Assembly (NCBI GenBank): GCA_030651135.1
Contig: JAUSCS010000010.1
Location: forward strand, 96,385-160,384
Length of the DNA stretch: 64,000 nt
Origin: Candidatus Woesearchaeota archaeon
GTDB taxonomy: Archaea > Nanobdellota > Nanobdellia > Woesearchaeales > JACPBO01
Direction of reading: 5' to 3'
Shown: piece by piece, positions 8,966-18,535 of the stretch
Layout of the letters: the number at the start of each line of letters is the position of its first letter
Numbering within the stretch: the stretch's first letter is position 1
Program-made: the position numbers and the translations under genes
The notes under the pieces: model-generated
What the model was told of the DNA's origin: nothing
The model's input: only the letters and a program-made list of their open reading frames with translations
Database searches by the model: none

Positions 8966-9666
8966 CTCTATGCTTTGCAACTGGCTCGATTTACAGGATG
9001 TACAAGTCTCTCGATAAACAAATTGAGCGCATTAAAAGATTTAATTTTGATGGAATTGAATTAACCTTGGGCAAAGTAAAGCAGCTTAGAAAGTTTAAAT
9101 TGAAACAATCAGCAATAAAATATCTAAGAACCCTCAAATATAACAGCGTGCATGCTCCTTTTGGGCATAATTTTAAGAATACAACAAGATCCCGAAACCT
9201 GCTTAAAAAGATTGAGGAAATCGCTTCTTTAATAAATGCAAAGCACATAAATTTTCATCCCCACAAAATAAAGCATTATGATGATATTTTGAACATGAGA
9301 TTTAAAGCGACAATCGAGAACATGGAAAAAGGCGCAGGTGTGAAAAGCGCTGCATTGAAAAAAATATTCAGGAAACACCCTAAGCTGGGCTATGTGCTGG
9401 ACACAACTCATCCGACAATGTATTCGGTCAATAAAATAGGGAAGCTTTACAGATTATTTAAAAACAAATTAACTGCAGTTCATCTGAGCGGCGCAATAAA
9501 GGGCAAGCTTCACCAGCCATTGAGCTTATGCAGCAAAGCGCTTATTGAAGAATTAAAATTTATAAAAAAACTGAAAGTGCCGATAATAATTGAGGAAAAT
9601 TTTGGGCCTGGAGAAAAAGGAATATTGGAAAAGGAGATAAAATTCATAAGAGAAATGCTAGAATGA
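8962..9666 (+). CDS. TIM-barrel sugar isomerase/AP-endonuclease-2-like protein
   Basis: About 234 residues from the ATG at 8962, which overlaps the upstream stop and follows GAGGAAAT; longer starts would run into the Dph2-like gene. The fold pattern is xylose-isomerase-like: FDGIELTLG, VHAPFGHN, HINFHPHKI, YVLDTTHPTM, VHLSGA and IIIEENFG at strand ends give the usual His/Asp/Glu metal pocket. Specific substrate unknown. It lies between a diphthamide-type gene and a U32 gene, all overlapping by four bases, so they are co-translated. Confidence 0.65.
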   Translation: MTLCFATGSIYRMYKSLDKQIERIKRFNFDGIELTLGKVKQLRKFKLKQSAIKYLRTLKYNSVHAPFGHNFKNTTRSRNLLKKIEEIASLINAKHINFHPHKIKHYDDILNMRFKATIENMEKGAGVKSAALKKIFRKHPKLGYVLDTTHPTMYSVNKIGKLYRLFKNKLTAVHLSGAIKGKLHQPLSLCSKALIEELKFIKKLKVPIIIEENFGPGEKGILEKEIKFIREMLE

Positions 9667-10880
9667 AAACACCTGAACTTCTTGCGCCTGCTGGAAACTG
9701 GATAATGCTGAGGGCAGCAATAAATGCAAAAGCAGATTCAATATATTTTGGATTGAAGCAGCTGAATATGCGGATGACTGCAGGCAATTTTGAACTGAAT
9801 GAATTAAAGAATATTGCTGCAGAATGCCGCAAGAATAAGATTAAGGCATATTTATGCCTGAACACGATTATTTATGACAGGGAGATAAAAGAATTAAAAA
9901 ACATTTTAAGAAAAGCCAGGGAAGCAAAAATAGATGCGATAATCTGCTGGGATTTTTCTGTTGTGAATGAATGTGAAAAATTAAATCTGCCAGTTCATCT
10001 GTCAACACAGGCGTCAATGAGCAATTTTGAGGCAGTAAAGGCATTGAAAAGCAAGTTTAAAAATATAACCAGAATAAATCTTGCAAGGGAATTGAGCCTG
10101 GAGCAGGTAAAAGATATAATTAAAAAGATAAAACAAAATAAACTAAATGTTGAAATAGAGTGCTTCATCCACGGCGCAATGTGTGTCAGCATTTCCGGAA
10201 GATGCTTTTTAAGCCAGCATTTATTCGGCAAATCAGCGAATAGAGGCGAATGCCTGCAGCCATGCAGAAGGGAGTATGTTGTTTATGATCCTGAAGACAA
10301 ATACAAATTAAAATTGGGAAGTAGCTATGTAATGAGTCCGAAAGATCTGTGCGCTTTGCCTTTTATTGACAAACTGATCGAAGCAGGAATCAATGCTTTC
10401 AAGATAGAGGGAAGAAACAGAAGCCCGGAGTATGTAAAAACGGCAGTAGAATGCTACAAAGAAGCAATAAGCAATTATAAAAAACTAAACGAAATAAAAA
10501 ACAAGCTGCTGAAAAAGCTTAAAACAGCCTATAACCGCGGCTTTTCATCCGGGTTTTACCTCGGTATGCCGACTGCAAAGGACTTCGCAGATGCGTATGG
10601 CAGCAAAGCGACATCAAAGAAAGAGTATGTTGGCAAAGTTTTAAATTTTTATAAAAAAAGCAACGTTGCATTAATAAAAGTCGAAAGGCTTGGCTTTGGC
10701 ATTAACAGCGAGCTTATGTTTCAGGGTAATAAAACAGGCGTTGTGAATGAAAAAGCTGAAACGATCCTGAATGACAGGAATGAAAAAACAAATAAAGCTA
10801 AAAAAGGCAGCATTGTGACAATAAAATTAAAAAATGCTGTAAGGGAGAATGATAAGGTTTATTTGATCAAACATTTCTGA
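9663..10880 (+). CDS. U32-family protein (YegQ/TrhP-like)
   Basis: A 405-residue protein starting PELLAPAGNWIMLRAAI, the classic U32 opening. The N-terminal TIM barrel is followed by the Cys cluster FIHGAMCVSISGRCFLS...RGECLQPCRR that binds a cofactor or iron-sulfur cluster, and a KIEGR motif. Family members described experimentally hydroxylate tRNA or 23S rRNA pyrimidines rather than acting as proteases. It overlaps the preceding gene by ATGA. Association with the Dph2-like protein suggests a translation-modification operon; that grouping is inference. Confidence 0.8.
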   Translation: MKTPELLAPAGNWIMLRAAINAKADSIYFGLKQLNMRMTAGNFELNELKNIAAECRKNKIKAYLCLNTIIYDREIKELKNILRKAREAKIDAIICWDFSVVNECEKLNLPVHLSTQASMSNFEAVKALKSKFKNITRINLARELSLEQVKDIIKKIKQNKLNVEIECFIHGAMCVSISGRCFLSQHLFGKSANRGECLQPCRREYVVYDPEDKYKLKLGSSYVMSPKDLCALPFIDKLIEAGINAFKIEGRNRSPEYVKTAVECYKEAISNYKKLNEIKNKLLKKLKTAYNRGFSSGFYLGMPTAKDFADAYGSKATSKKEYVGKVLNFYKKSNVALIKVERLGFGINSELMFQGNKTGVVNEKAETILNDRNEKTNKAKKGSIVTIKLKNAVRENDKVYLIKHF

Positions 10881-13800
10881 CTAAAGATTTTTCTTTTTCT
10901 GCCATAGAACCAGAACAACATCAAAAACAACAACAGCAGCAAGAAATAAAATAAGCAGAGGCATTAAAAATCTATTTGCTGTTTTTTCTTTTGCTTTTTT
11001 AGCTGTGATGTTTTCTTCAGAAGCCATATTCGTGATCGTTATGTTATCAATAGAAACATTCGTAATATTCGCAACTGCTGCGGCTGTTATTTTCTCCGCC
11101 TTCTCACTCTTCTTGGCTGTTATCGCAAAATAGCTGAAGCCAGGCGAATTTGCGTCATAGTACACATATTTGTCGCTTTCACTTGCCTTTTTTGTTGTTA
11201 ATTCGTTCCATTTATCTGTGTATCTCACCAAAACAACATCAGAATCTTTTATTCCCTTTTCACTCAGCCATGATTTTTCAACTACAAACTGTATCTTTGC
11301 AGAGCTTATTGCTGCATCCTGGATGTTTGATTTTGTAACCTGCACATATTGGTATGTTGTTCCTAACGGAACATCTATTCCTATTGGCGGAACTTCCTTT
11401 AGATTTTCAAACTTTATGTTTGCATTTTCAACATTTGCTGAAACTGCAAGCTGAACGCTTGCGAATGCTATTTTTTCTTTTGGAAGCGACATGGTCTTTA
11501 TTTCCCCTGCTGTTAAAGAGAATATGAATGTTTGGGAGCTTGATGCTGCTGCGCTTGCACTGCCGCCTCCGCCACCACCTCCGCCTCCTCCGCTACTGCT
11601 GCTTCCGCCGCTGCTGCCGCCGCAAGTGTAGCTTCCTCCTGAGCATGCGCAGCTTGAGCTATAAGTTGAGCCGGAATAGCAGCTTATTGTACAGGAAGCG
11701 CCGGGATAGACTGCTGAATTGCTGTCATCGCAGTCTGTTCCGCTGAAAGAGGTTGAGACAATGCCATCTCCGTCTAAGTCAGTTGTTATATTGAGTATTA
11801 TTGTATTGCTTAATGCAGAGAGATTATTTGAAGCATTAAATGCAATTGATGTATTTCCAGTCCAGTTTTCAGCAGGTGTTAATGTAGCAATTGAGCCGTT
11901 TATTGAAACTGTCACATTTACCGGAGCAGTTGTATTTGTGAAATTCATTGGCTCGCCGTCAGGATCAGCAAAATAAAGGCTGAGATTGATTGTCTTGTTT
12001 GCGTTTTTATACCATGTCTGATTTGGGATTGTAACATTCAATATGGGTGCTCTGTCAGAATTATTCACAGTAAGATTCCAGTAATTTGTCCTGTCAAGAG
12101 ATCCGTCTGAAACAACAAGCGTCACATTGTAGCTGCCTGCTGAGCTGAAATTTGATGTGTAATTCCAGTTCTGCGATGTGACTTGAATAAGGCCCTCCCG
12201 CCTCCATAAGTATGTCATATTATCGCCGTCTGGATCAGAAGATGTGTGGTTGAATGACGCTGTCTCATTCTCGTTTATAGAGAATGCAGCTGTATTCGGC
12301 GCGAAAGAGTCTATTGACGGCGCCCTGTTTGTGTTATTGACAGTTATTGTTATTGTTTCCGATAAATTCACAACCCCATCTGTAACATTAAAGACAGCAG
12401 AATAATTTCCAGCTTGAGTAAAGTTAGGAGTCCACTCAAATGTGCCATTTGATATGTTAAGAGTACCGTAACTGAAATTTGTGCCATAAGTTAATGCCTC
12501 ATTATCAAGATCAGTCCCATTTATTTGTATGATTAATGTTGAATTCTCTGCTACTGATTTATTGCCGATTGATGCCAGAACAGGTGCTGAATTTTGTATC
12601 GTGATGTTTGAGGAGTTTAATGCTGTTCCATAAGCTGTTCCATCTTTGGGAGTTACTTCGCAGCGCCATGTCTGGTTTTTTATGAGATGAGTGGAATTTA
12701 TTGTTGTTGAATTTTCAAATGTTACATTTACTGAATTATTTAAAAACCATCTTATCTTTGTGCCGCTTTCTGCATCGCTGTCTGGGTCTGAATAATTATA
12801 GCCGCATGTTATATTGTTGGCTTTTGTTGCATTTTGAGGAGTAATGTTCAGATTTGAAATAGAAGGAACCCTGTTTGTATTGTTTATTGTGAGATTCCAA
12901 TACAGGTATACTGTCACGTCGCCATCTGAAACATAAGCTGTAAGATTATGATTGCCTGCTGAAGTGAAATTGGCGTAAAATGTAAAGTTCTGGGTTGTTG
13001 CATTTTCAGCTGCGTCAAACTTCCATGAGAATGTCAATGTATCATTATCGGCATCAGAAACAGATATGTTGAACTGCAATGTAGAATTCTCCAGCATTGA
13101 ATAGTTTGATATTGGCGAGAAAGAATCTATTGACGGCGCTGCTGAACTGTTTCTTTGTATACTCCTTGTCTGGGAATAGCCTGTATTGCTGAACGAGTCT
13201 ATGCCAATAACCCTGTAAGAGAATGTTCCATTTGTTATTGTCTTGTTAAAAAAGAAATTTGTTCCAGTGCCGTTCATTGTTGTATTTGTGTTGTTCCATT
13301 CCAGCAATGCAGAAGTCAGGATCTCATTTGTTGTTACATTTATGTAAACTGTGCTGTTCTTTGTTATTGTGCTGTTCGGCGGAGTGGGCCCGACAAAGGT
13401 TATTATCGGAGCATTTGTATCAATAGATGCCAATGCAGGCCATAAGTCAATTCTTGTAAAATTAAGGTTTGAGCCAGAGCTGTCTGTTATATTTTTGCCT
13501 ATCTTTAATGCGTTTTCAACTTGCAGGGATGTCAGCGATGCTCCTGTTTCAAGTTTCCTGTACTGCCTCAGCAATGCTGCTGCTCCTGCTGCATGCGGAG
13601 TTGACATTGAAGTTCCGCTAAAAGTTGCATAACCGCTTGTTGTATAAGTTGAAGTTATGCTCACGCCCGGAGCCAGCACATCTGTTATGTTGTTTCTGTT
13701 GTAAGAAATTGCATCATTGCTGTTGACGGCTCCTACTGATGTTGTATTCTGTATGCATGCCGGAGATACAATTGCTGTTTTATTGCCGTTATTTCCTGTT

Positions 13801-14714
13801 GCTGCGAAAACAGAAATATTTGCTGCGATTGCAGAATTTATTGAAGATGCCATTGATGCATAAGAATCATCGCAGTAGCTGGTGTACAAAGCAGAAGTGC
13901 CAAGGCTCATGCTGATTACTGTTATATTGTACCTTGATGCGTTATTGACGCACCAGTCAATGCCTGCTATGATGTTGGCCGTTGTTCCAGTTCCAGCTGA
14001 ATTAAGTACTTTGACTGCTATAATGCTTGCATTATTCGCAACTCCCTTATATGTATCATTCATCGAAGCTACAATGCCTGCCACATGAGTTCCATGGCCA
14101 TTGTCATCATCAGGATCCCAGTCTGTGTTGACATAATCATATCCGCCAAGAACCTTTGTGCAGTTTCCCCCAAGAAATGTTGTGTTTGTGCAGTTTCCCA
14201 AAGCAGGATGGGTGTATTGGATGCCTGTATCTAAAATGCACACTGTCTGCCCTAATCCGGTAAGATTTGTCCCATTGTAAGTCAGCCCCCATAACTTGGT
14301 TGCATTTATCTGCGGAGCGCTTGCTGAAAGGGCAATCTGCATCGGATGGTCGTATTCGATTGCCTCAACATCGGGGTTGTTTTTCAGCTTGTTAAATGCA
14401 GAGCGCTTTATTTTTGCGGAAAAAGAGTTTACAATGGAATATCTATGATTCGCTTTCAGCTCATTCTCTGAGAATTCTGAAATAACGCTTTCCTGATTGT
14501 TTTTTCTTTTTTCTTTTTTCTCGTTAATATTGAAATTATCCAAATTCAGGTCATCTTTTAATTTTATTATTACATCAACTTCGCTGTTTGTTTTGAATTT
14601 CTCATCGACTTCATCATCGATTTTCAGGGCGTGCGCTATACTCGCAGATAAAACCAATGTAAAGATTGTTAAAATCAGAAATACAGCGATATTTGGATTC
14701 ACGTCTTTTTTCAT
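10881..14714 (-). CDS. cell-surface subtilisin-like serine protease with Ig-like repeats and PGF-pre-PGF domain
   Basis: A 1277-residue exported protease. Signal peptide about 1-29, I9-type propeptide to about 125, then an S8 catalytic domain with CILDTGIQYTHP (Asp near 162), NGHGTHVAGI (His near 209) and GTSMSTPHAAG (Ser near 369). Next come several cadherin/PKD-like repeats rich in N-x-S/T sites, a MopE-like calcium motif (DLDGDGI...DCDDSNS), a Ser/Gly-rich linker, a PGF-pre-PGF domain and a C-terminal helix with KKKNL. It is probably anchored with the protease facing outward. It may degrade external protein or mature S-layer proteins. Confidence 0.9.
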   Translation of the reverse strand: MKKDVNPNIAVFLILTIFTLVLSASIAHALKIDDEVDEKFKTNSEVDVIIKLKDDLNLDNFNINEKKEKRKNNQESVISEFSENELKANHRYSIVNSFSAKIKRSAFNKLKNNPDVEAIEYDHPMQIALSASAPQINATKLWGLTYNGTNLTGLGQTVCILDTGIQYTHPALGNCTNTTFLGGNCTKVLGGYDYVNTDWDPDDDNGHGTHVAGIVASMNDTYKGVANNASIIAVKVLNSAGTGTTANIIAGIDWCVNNASRYNITVISMSLGTSALYTSYCDDSYASMASSINSAIAANISVFAATGNNGNKTAIVSPACIQNTTSVGAVNSNDAISYNRNNITDVLAPGVSITSTYTTSGYATFSGTSMSTPHAAGAAALLRQYRKLETGASLTSLQVENALKIGKNITDSSGSNLNFTRIDLWPALASIDTNAPIITFVGPTPPNSTITKNSTVYINVTTNEILTSALLEWNNTNTTMNGTGTNFFFNKTITNGTFSYRVIGIDSFSNTGYSQTRSIQRNSSAAPSIDSFSPISNYSMLENSTLQFNISVSDADNDTLTFSWKFDAAENATTQNFTFYANFTSAGNHNLTAYVSDGDVTVYLYWNLTINNTNRVPSISNLNITPQNATKANNITCGYNYSDPDSDAESGTKIRWFLNNSVNVTFENSTTINSTHLIKNQTWRCEVTPKDGTAYGTALNSSNITIQNSAPVLASIGNKSVAENSTLIIQINGTDLDNEALTYGTNFSYGTLNISNGTFEWTPNFTQAGNYSAVFNVTDGVVNLSETITITVNNTNRAPSIDSFAPNTAAFSINENETASFNHTSSDPDGDNMTYLWRREGLIQVTSQNWNYTSNFSSAGSYNVTLVVSDGSLDRTNYWNLTVNNSDRAPILNVTIPNQTWYKNANKTINLSLYFADPDGEPMNFTNTTAPVNVTVSINGSIATLTPAENWTGNTSIAFNASNNLSALSNTIILNITTDLDGDGIVSTSFSGTDCDDSNSAVYPGASCTISCYSGSTYSSSCACSGGSYTCGGSSGGSSSSGGGGGGGGGGSASAAASSSQTFIFSLTAGEIKTMSLPKEKIAFASVQLAVSANVENANIKFENLKEVPPIGIDVPLGTTYQYVQVTKSNIQDAAISSAKIQFVVEKSWLSEKGIKDSDVVLVRYTDKWNELTTKKASESDKYVYYDANSPGFSYFAITAKKSEKAEKITAAAVANITNVSIDNITITNMASEENITAKKAKEKTANRFLMPLLILFLAAVVVFDVVLVLWQKKKNL

Positions 14715-14726
14715 TCTCTATATCAT

Positions 14727-15641
14727 TTATGTTTGAATGTCAATTTTGTTTATTATTCCTGTTCTATCAAAGACCGCAGATCCTATCCCTTTTCCGACGA
14801 AAAAAGACTGCTGCGAAAATGCTTCTGCGAGCAGGTCAATAAAGCTCTTCTTTTCAGTATAGCCGAATGCAGAGATTGTTATATTCAGCGTATTTGCAAG
14901 GTATTGCTTTGCAGAGTCTATATCGCCAAGCTCATCAACCAAGCCAAGATCCAAGGCCTCTATTCCCAAAAAGAAAACACCTGTTGATATTTCATCAATT
15001 TCTTCATCTGTCAGCAGCCTGTTTTGGGCAACTTCGTCAATAAAGATCTGGTGTATCTTATCCAGCTTTTCCTGCATTATTCCTCTTTCTTCAGCTGTTA
15101 AGTTTTTCAGCGGGCTTCCAATGTCTTTTTCACTGCCTGCAACCAGTCTTTGGTAAGTTATGTTGTACCTGTCCAAAAATCCAGAGATGTCAAGATAGGA
15201 TCCAATAACTCCAACAGAGCCTGTGATCGACATCCTGTTTGCGATTATATAGTCTGTCGCAGATGCTATCCAGTAAGCTCCTGATGCGCCTTCCTCCCTG
15301 ATTACAGCAACAGTTGTTTTGTTGAGCTTGCTTATTCTTGCTGCAATCTCATCCGATGCAACTGCTGAGCCGCCAGGAGAATTTATATCAAAGATTATGG
15401 CTTTCACATTGGGATTGTTATCTGCCTTGTCTATGTTTTCAATGACCTTTGTCGAGGATGCAACTATATTGCCGAATGAGCTGTATGATTCATCAGCCAT
15501 TATAATGCCTTTTATTGGAATGACTGCAGCATTTCCGGATTCAACTGGCGCTGAAGCAAGCAGTGCTGCAATGCCTGCAAAGATCATGCTGAAAAAACCC
15601 AGAACAGCAAGAACAATTATGACAACAACCCATTTGTTCAT
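14727..15641 (-). CDS. sppA: signal peptide peptidase SppA (S49)
   Basis: A 304-residue half-size SppA. One N-terminal helix (VVVIIVLAVLGFFSMIFAGI) is followed by the S49 core with FDINSPGGS, the nucleophile Ser in EEGASGAYWIA and the general-base Lys in GSEKDIGSPL. It digests cleaved signal peptides in the membrane. Its ATG overlaps the stop of the upstream RDD gene (ATGA) and follows GAGGTGG, so the two are coupled. It ends 12 bases before the surface protease start, which may be co-transcribed. Confidence 0.88.
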   Translation of the reverse strand: MNKWVVVIIVLAVLGFFSMIFAGIAALLASAPVESGNAAVIPIKGIIMADESYSSFGNIVASSTKVIENIDKADNNPNVKAIIFDINSPGGSAVASDEIAARISKLNKTTVAVIREEGASGAYWIASATDYIIANRMSITGSVGVIGSYLDISGFLDRYNITYQRLVAGSEKDIGSPLKNLTAEERGIMQEKLDKIHQIFIDEVAQNRLLTDEEIDEISTGVFFLGIEALDLGLVDELGDIDSAKQYLANTLNITISAFGYTEKKSFIDLLAEAFSQQSFFVGKGIGSAVFDRTGIINKIDIQT

Positions 15642-16126
15642 TTTACCACCTCATAAGCTTGGACCACTTTTGTACTCGACAGCTTTTCTGTAAATCTTTG
15701 GCCTTCCCTGTTGAATAATATATGAACAGGATCCAGCACCCATAATAAGAAGAACGGAAATATCGGGATTATAAAAAGGTTTCTAACTAGAGCCTGCCAG
15801 AGCTTGATTTCCTTAGGTTCAATGTGTAAGTTAAGAAGCATCATGCCGGCTGTCTGGCCTAATTTATACTGCAAAATAACAAAGTAAAGCATTGCAAGAA
15901 GCGATATCATCAGTGTAATGAAAAATAATGCTGCGTTTGAATTTTGATTTGACAGCAGATAGGAATATGCTTCATTAAAAGACCCGCCCGGCATTAATTT
16001 CAATAATACATTCCGGAATGGCTTCAATATTATGAAATTTATAATTAGCAGGTCTGCAAGAAATGCAAGGATCCTTCTTAACAGAGGAGCATTTACAGCA
16101 ATCAATTTCTTTTTTGGGAGTTTCAT
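15638..16126 (-). CDS. RDD-family membrane protein
   Basis: About 162 residues: four hydrophobic segments and the opening LLRRILAFLADLLIIN with the family Arg and Asp residues. RDD proteins are small membrane proteins, some linked to ion transport. The ATG at 16126 (MKLPKKK) is preferred over an upstream start because ATTTAAATATAATC lies 25-30 bases before it, as in leaderless genes. It is translationally coupled to sppA. Confidence 0.75.
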   Translation of the reverse strand: MKLPKKKLIAVNAPLLRRILAFLADLLIINFIILKPFRNVLLKLMPGGSFNEAYSYLLSNQNSNAALFFITLMISLLAMLYFVILQYKLGQTAGMMLLNLHIEPKEIKLWQALVRNLFIIPIFPFFLLWVLDPVHILFNREGQRFTEKLSSTKVVQAYEVVK

Positions 16127-16227
16127 ATTCGGTTTGAAGAAGAGATTATATTTAAATGTGTTGATATTACTGTAAGATTCCAAAATATCGCAATCTTTAT
16201 AAGACAATCCTCATTTCTTCAATCCAA

Positions 16228-16581
16228 ATGCAAGAACGATCACGCGCGCCTCGCGCGCCGCCAACACCGGAAGAGATTGAGGAAGAGATCAGAAGAGTCA
16301 AACTTCCGCGAGGCAAGCAGTGCATCGGAATTCTTGATCAAAGATTGGGCGCTTCCAGAAATAGGGTAAGATGCTTTGACGGCAAAACAAGGATATGCAG
16401 GATTCCTGGAAGAATGAAGAGAAAGCTGTGGGTCAGAGAGGGCGATGTTGTCCTGATTGAGCCGTGGGAGCTCGGCGGAGATGACAAAGGAGATGTTGTT
16501 TTCAAGTACAGGCCTTCTCAAGTCCAGTGGCTGAAGAAGAACGGCTATCTGAAGAACTTGGCAGAGTTTGAAGCGTTTTAA
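16228..16581 (+). CDS. eif1A: translation initiation factor aIF1A
   Basis: A 117-residue S1/OB-fold protein. RGKQCIGILDQRLGASRNRV, DGKTRICRIPGRMKRKLWVREGDVV and the C-terminal KNGYL tail match archaeal/eukaryotic IF1A, which binds the A site of the small subunit during initiation. The N-terminal region is Arg/Pro-rich. TCTTTATAAG lies about 25-30 bases before the ATG. It is divergent from the RDD-sppA operon. Confidence 0.92.
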   Translation: MQERSRAPRAPPTPEEIEEEIRRVKLPRGKQCIGILDQRLGASRNRVRCFDGKTRICRIPGRMKRKLWVREGDVVLIEPWELGGDDKGDVVFKYRPSQVQWLKKNGYLKNLAEFEAF

Positions 16582-16650
16582 TATGATCTGAGTTTTTATA
16601 GTGAATAAAGGGGTGAATAAGCCTCTAAGTTTTCTTAGAGCGGATTTAAA

Positions 16651-17451
16651 ATGCTGGAAAAAAAGCTGATACAACGGGCAGATGTCATGGTATTCCCAAT
16701 TTGGATGGGTGGCGGTGTAGGGTATATAGACAGAGAACACCCTTTGACGGGCAAGAAAATTACTTTTGGACATTGGGCTTCTGAAGCAATGAAAAGGAAG
16801 TGGGAGAACAGGCTAAATGATATGGTTAATGATGAAAATTCTATTTTAGTGGTGGTTTCTGACTGCGGCACAAGCAAGTGGTACGCAAAGAATAATAATG
16901 AAAGTTACAGGTACAACAAAAAAATGAAAAAAATGCTTGGAAAAAGGTGCATTATAGTAGAAGAACATACCGTAGATTCCCATGAGTTTTTTCATAAAGA
17001 AAAATTCAGGAAAAGTATCTTAAAACGCCTGTTGAATGCAAGAAGATATTGTATGTATGAAGATACGCAGGTTTATGGATATGGCCATCACTGGGGCGAT
17101 TGTGTGCCCAACATAGGCAGAGAAGCTACAAAAAGCTCGGAATTGCCGATTGATAACTTCCATGCATTACACGATTTATCTGTCTTGTGCCATAAAGGCA
17201 TACTAGAACGCACTGTACACAAATATAATGAAGCTCTCTATAATGAAATTGTCAGACATCCGGATGTTGTGGTAAACAGGGATATTTTTAATTATTTTTT
17301 TAACAACAAATCCCCTCTGGAGGTCAAGCACATAGTCAAGAAAACAGGTAATTTAAAAGAATTGCTTATGGCTCTGGGAGAATCATTCTATAAGTATTGC
17401 AAGATTCGCGCTGAACATAGAAATCAGCTTTTAAAGGCATATAATAAATAG
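16651..17451 (+). CDS. hypothetical protein (266 aa)
   Basis: Not recognised. A soluble alpha/beta protein with LVVVSDCGTSKWYAK near residue 68, a VEEHTVDSHEFF segment and several conserved-looking His, Cys and Trp residues (YGYGHHWGDCVP). No signal peptide or membrane segment. A nuclease or hydrolase is possible, but no known motif supports it. It stands alone between aIF1A and a membrane protein. Confidence 0.6.
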   Translation: MLEKKLIQRADVMVFPIWMGGGVGYIDREHPLTGKKITFGHWASEAMKRKWENRLNDMVNDENSILVVVSDCGTSKWYAKNNNESYRYNKKMKKMLGKRCIIVEEHTVDSHEFFHKEKFRKSILKRLLNARRYCMYEDTQVYGYGHHWGDCVPNIGREATKSSELPIDNFHALHDLSVLCHKGILERTVHKYNEALYNEIVRHPDVVVNRDIFNYFFNNKSPLEVKHIVKKTGNLKELLMALGESFYKYCKIRAEHRNQLLKAYNK

Positions 17452-17519
17452 AACCCCTTTCTCCTTTATACCACTCCAAAATAGAAATCTTTAAATATTC
17501 TTTATTGTTTTGATTGATT

Positions 17520-18092
17520 ATGATGGGTGGCAGATTGCATTTTGCAATATTGATCGTGATGTTTCTTGATATAGTGGGCCTGATAAAAGCGACATTCGGC
17601 ATAGAGGGAATTTTCATATGGCAGCTATTCCTGACTGTCATTTTTCTGATATCCGGAATTTCAATAATGTACCTTCTGCTTAAAGAAGAAGATGTATGGG
17701 CATGGCCTTATGTTTATTTTTCTGCTGTGCTGGTTGATGTCATTTACCTTTATTTCCTGACAGGCGGGTCTTTCATGTTATTTTTACTTGCTCTGTTTAC
17801 AATAATAGGCATGCTTGCTTCTCTGAATATTGTTAAAAAAAAGGAAGCTAAGGATAAAGATTTTTATGATGCTAAAGACATTGTTAAAGATATTGAACTG
17901 GAGCCTTCTGAATCAAAGTATTCTGTTGAAACTTATGAGCCAGGCAAGTATGTTGCAAGCAAAAACGCCAGCTATTACCACGCGCCAAAATGCGACTGGG
18001 CAGAGAAGATCAATGCAAGAAACAGGGTTTGGCTGAACAGCGACGAAGAAGCCAAGAAGAAAGGGTATAAGAAGCATGGCTGCTTGAAATAA
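17520..18092 (+). CDS. four-helix membrane protein with Ada-like Cys/His C-terminal domain
   Basis: About 190 residues. Four hydrophobic helices occupy residues about 4-110. A linker leads to a C-terminal motif, ASYYHAPKCDWAEKI...SDEEAKKKGYKKHGC, which resembles the small metal-binding module found at the ends of many bacterial proteins (a relative of the Ada zinc domain). ATG at 17520 is preferred over a TTG six bases earlier because CTTTAAATATTC lies 25-33 bases upstream. Function unknown. Confidence 0.6.
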   Translation: MMGGRLHFAILIVMFLDIVGLIKATFGIEGIFIWQLFLTVIFLISGISIMYLLLKEEDVWAWPYVYFSAVLVDVIYLYFLTGGSFMLFLLALFTIIGMLASLNIVKKKEAKDKDFYDAKDIVKDIELEPSESKYSVETYEPGKYVASKNASYYHAPKCDWAEKINARNRVWLNSDEEAKKKGYKKHGCLK

Positions 18093-18112
18093 AAATCTTA
18101 GTGGTGATCAAA

Positions 18113-18535
18113 ATGCAAGAATCTACAACTAAAAGCAAAAGAAATTCTGATAGCGATATAGGAAGTCTTGTAAGCAATGTGTTCAGCTTAAACGGCATAG
18201 GCGATATAGGGCTAAGAGCTCCAATAAAAATGTGGACGTTTATGTGCAAGTCAGACAGGCATTTAAGTCCCAATCGGGATCTTTTAATAAAATATTTCGG
18301 AGAACCCAAGGTATATAGAAAAGACAGGCTTTCCAAAGATATGAAAAAGGCAATAGCAATTCTTGATCGTTATTGTATTTTTGCTTTACATGGACAAGAA
18401 GTTTTTGGAAAAAAAATTGAAGAAAAAGTCATGGACGTTGTCGTTATATGCAATCATGGCCAAAATCCAAGCATCAACGGATATGCTGCTACATACTGCA
18501 TTGCCAGAATTGAAGATTTTAATAAATACAAATGA
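18113..18535 (+). CDS. hypothetical protein (140 aa)
   Basis: Not recognised. Soluble, basic at the start (MQESTTKSKRN), with a central SDRHLSPNRDLLIKYFGEP stretch and a hydrophobic strand VMDVVVICNHG. The ATG at 18113 follows GGTGATC at typical spacing and is preferred over a GTG 12 bases earlier. Its end overlaps the start of the HAD gene, so they are likely co-transcribed. Confidence 0.55.
   Translation: MQESTTKSKRNSDSDIGSLVSNVFSLNGIGDIGLRAPIKMWTFMCKSDRHLSPNRDLLIKYFGEPKVYRKDRLSKDMKKAIAILDRYCIFALHGQEVFGKKIEEKVMDVVVICNHGQNPSINGYAATYCIARIEDFNKYK

Noticed and set aside
11528..11746. Plus-strand frame rich in Arg/Leu/Cys
   Set aside because: It is the complement of the Ser/Gly-rich linker of the surface protease; low complexity, no start signal.
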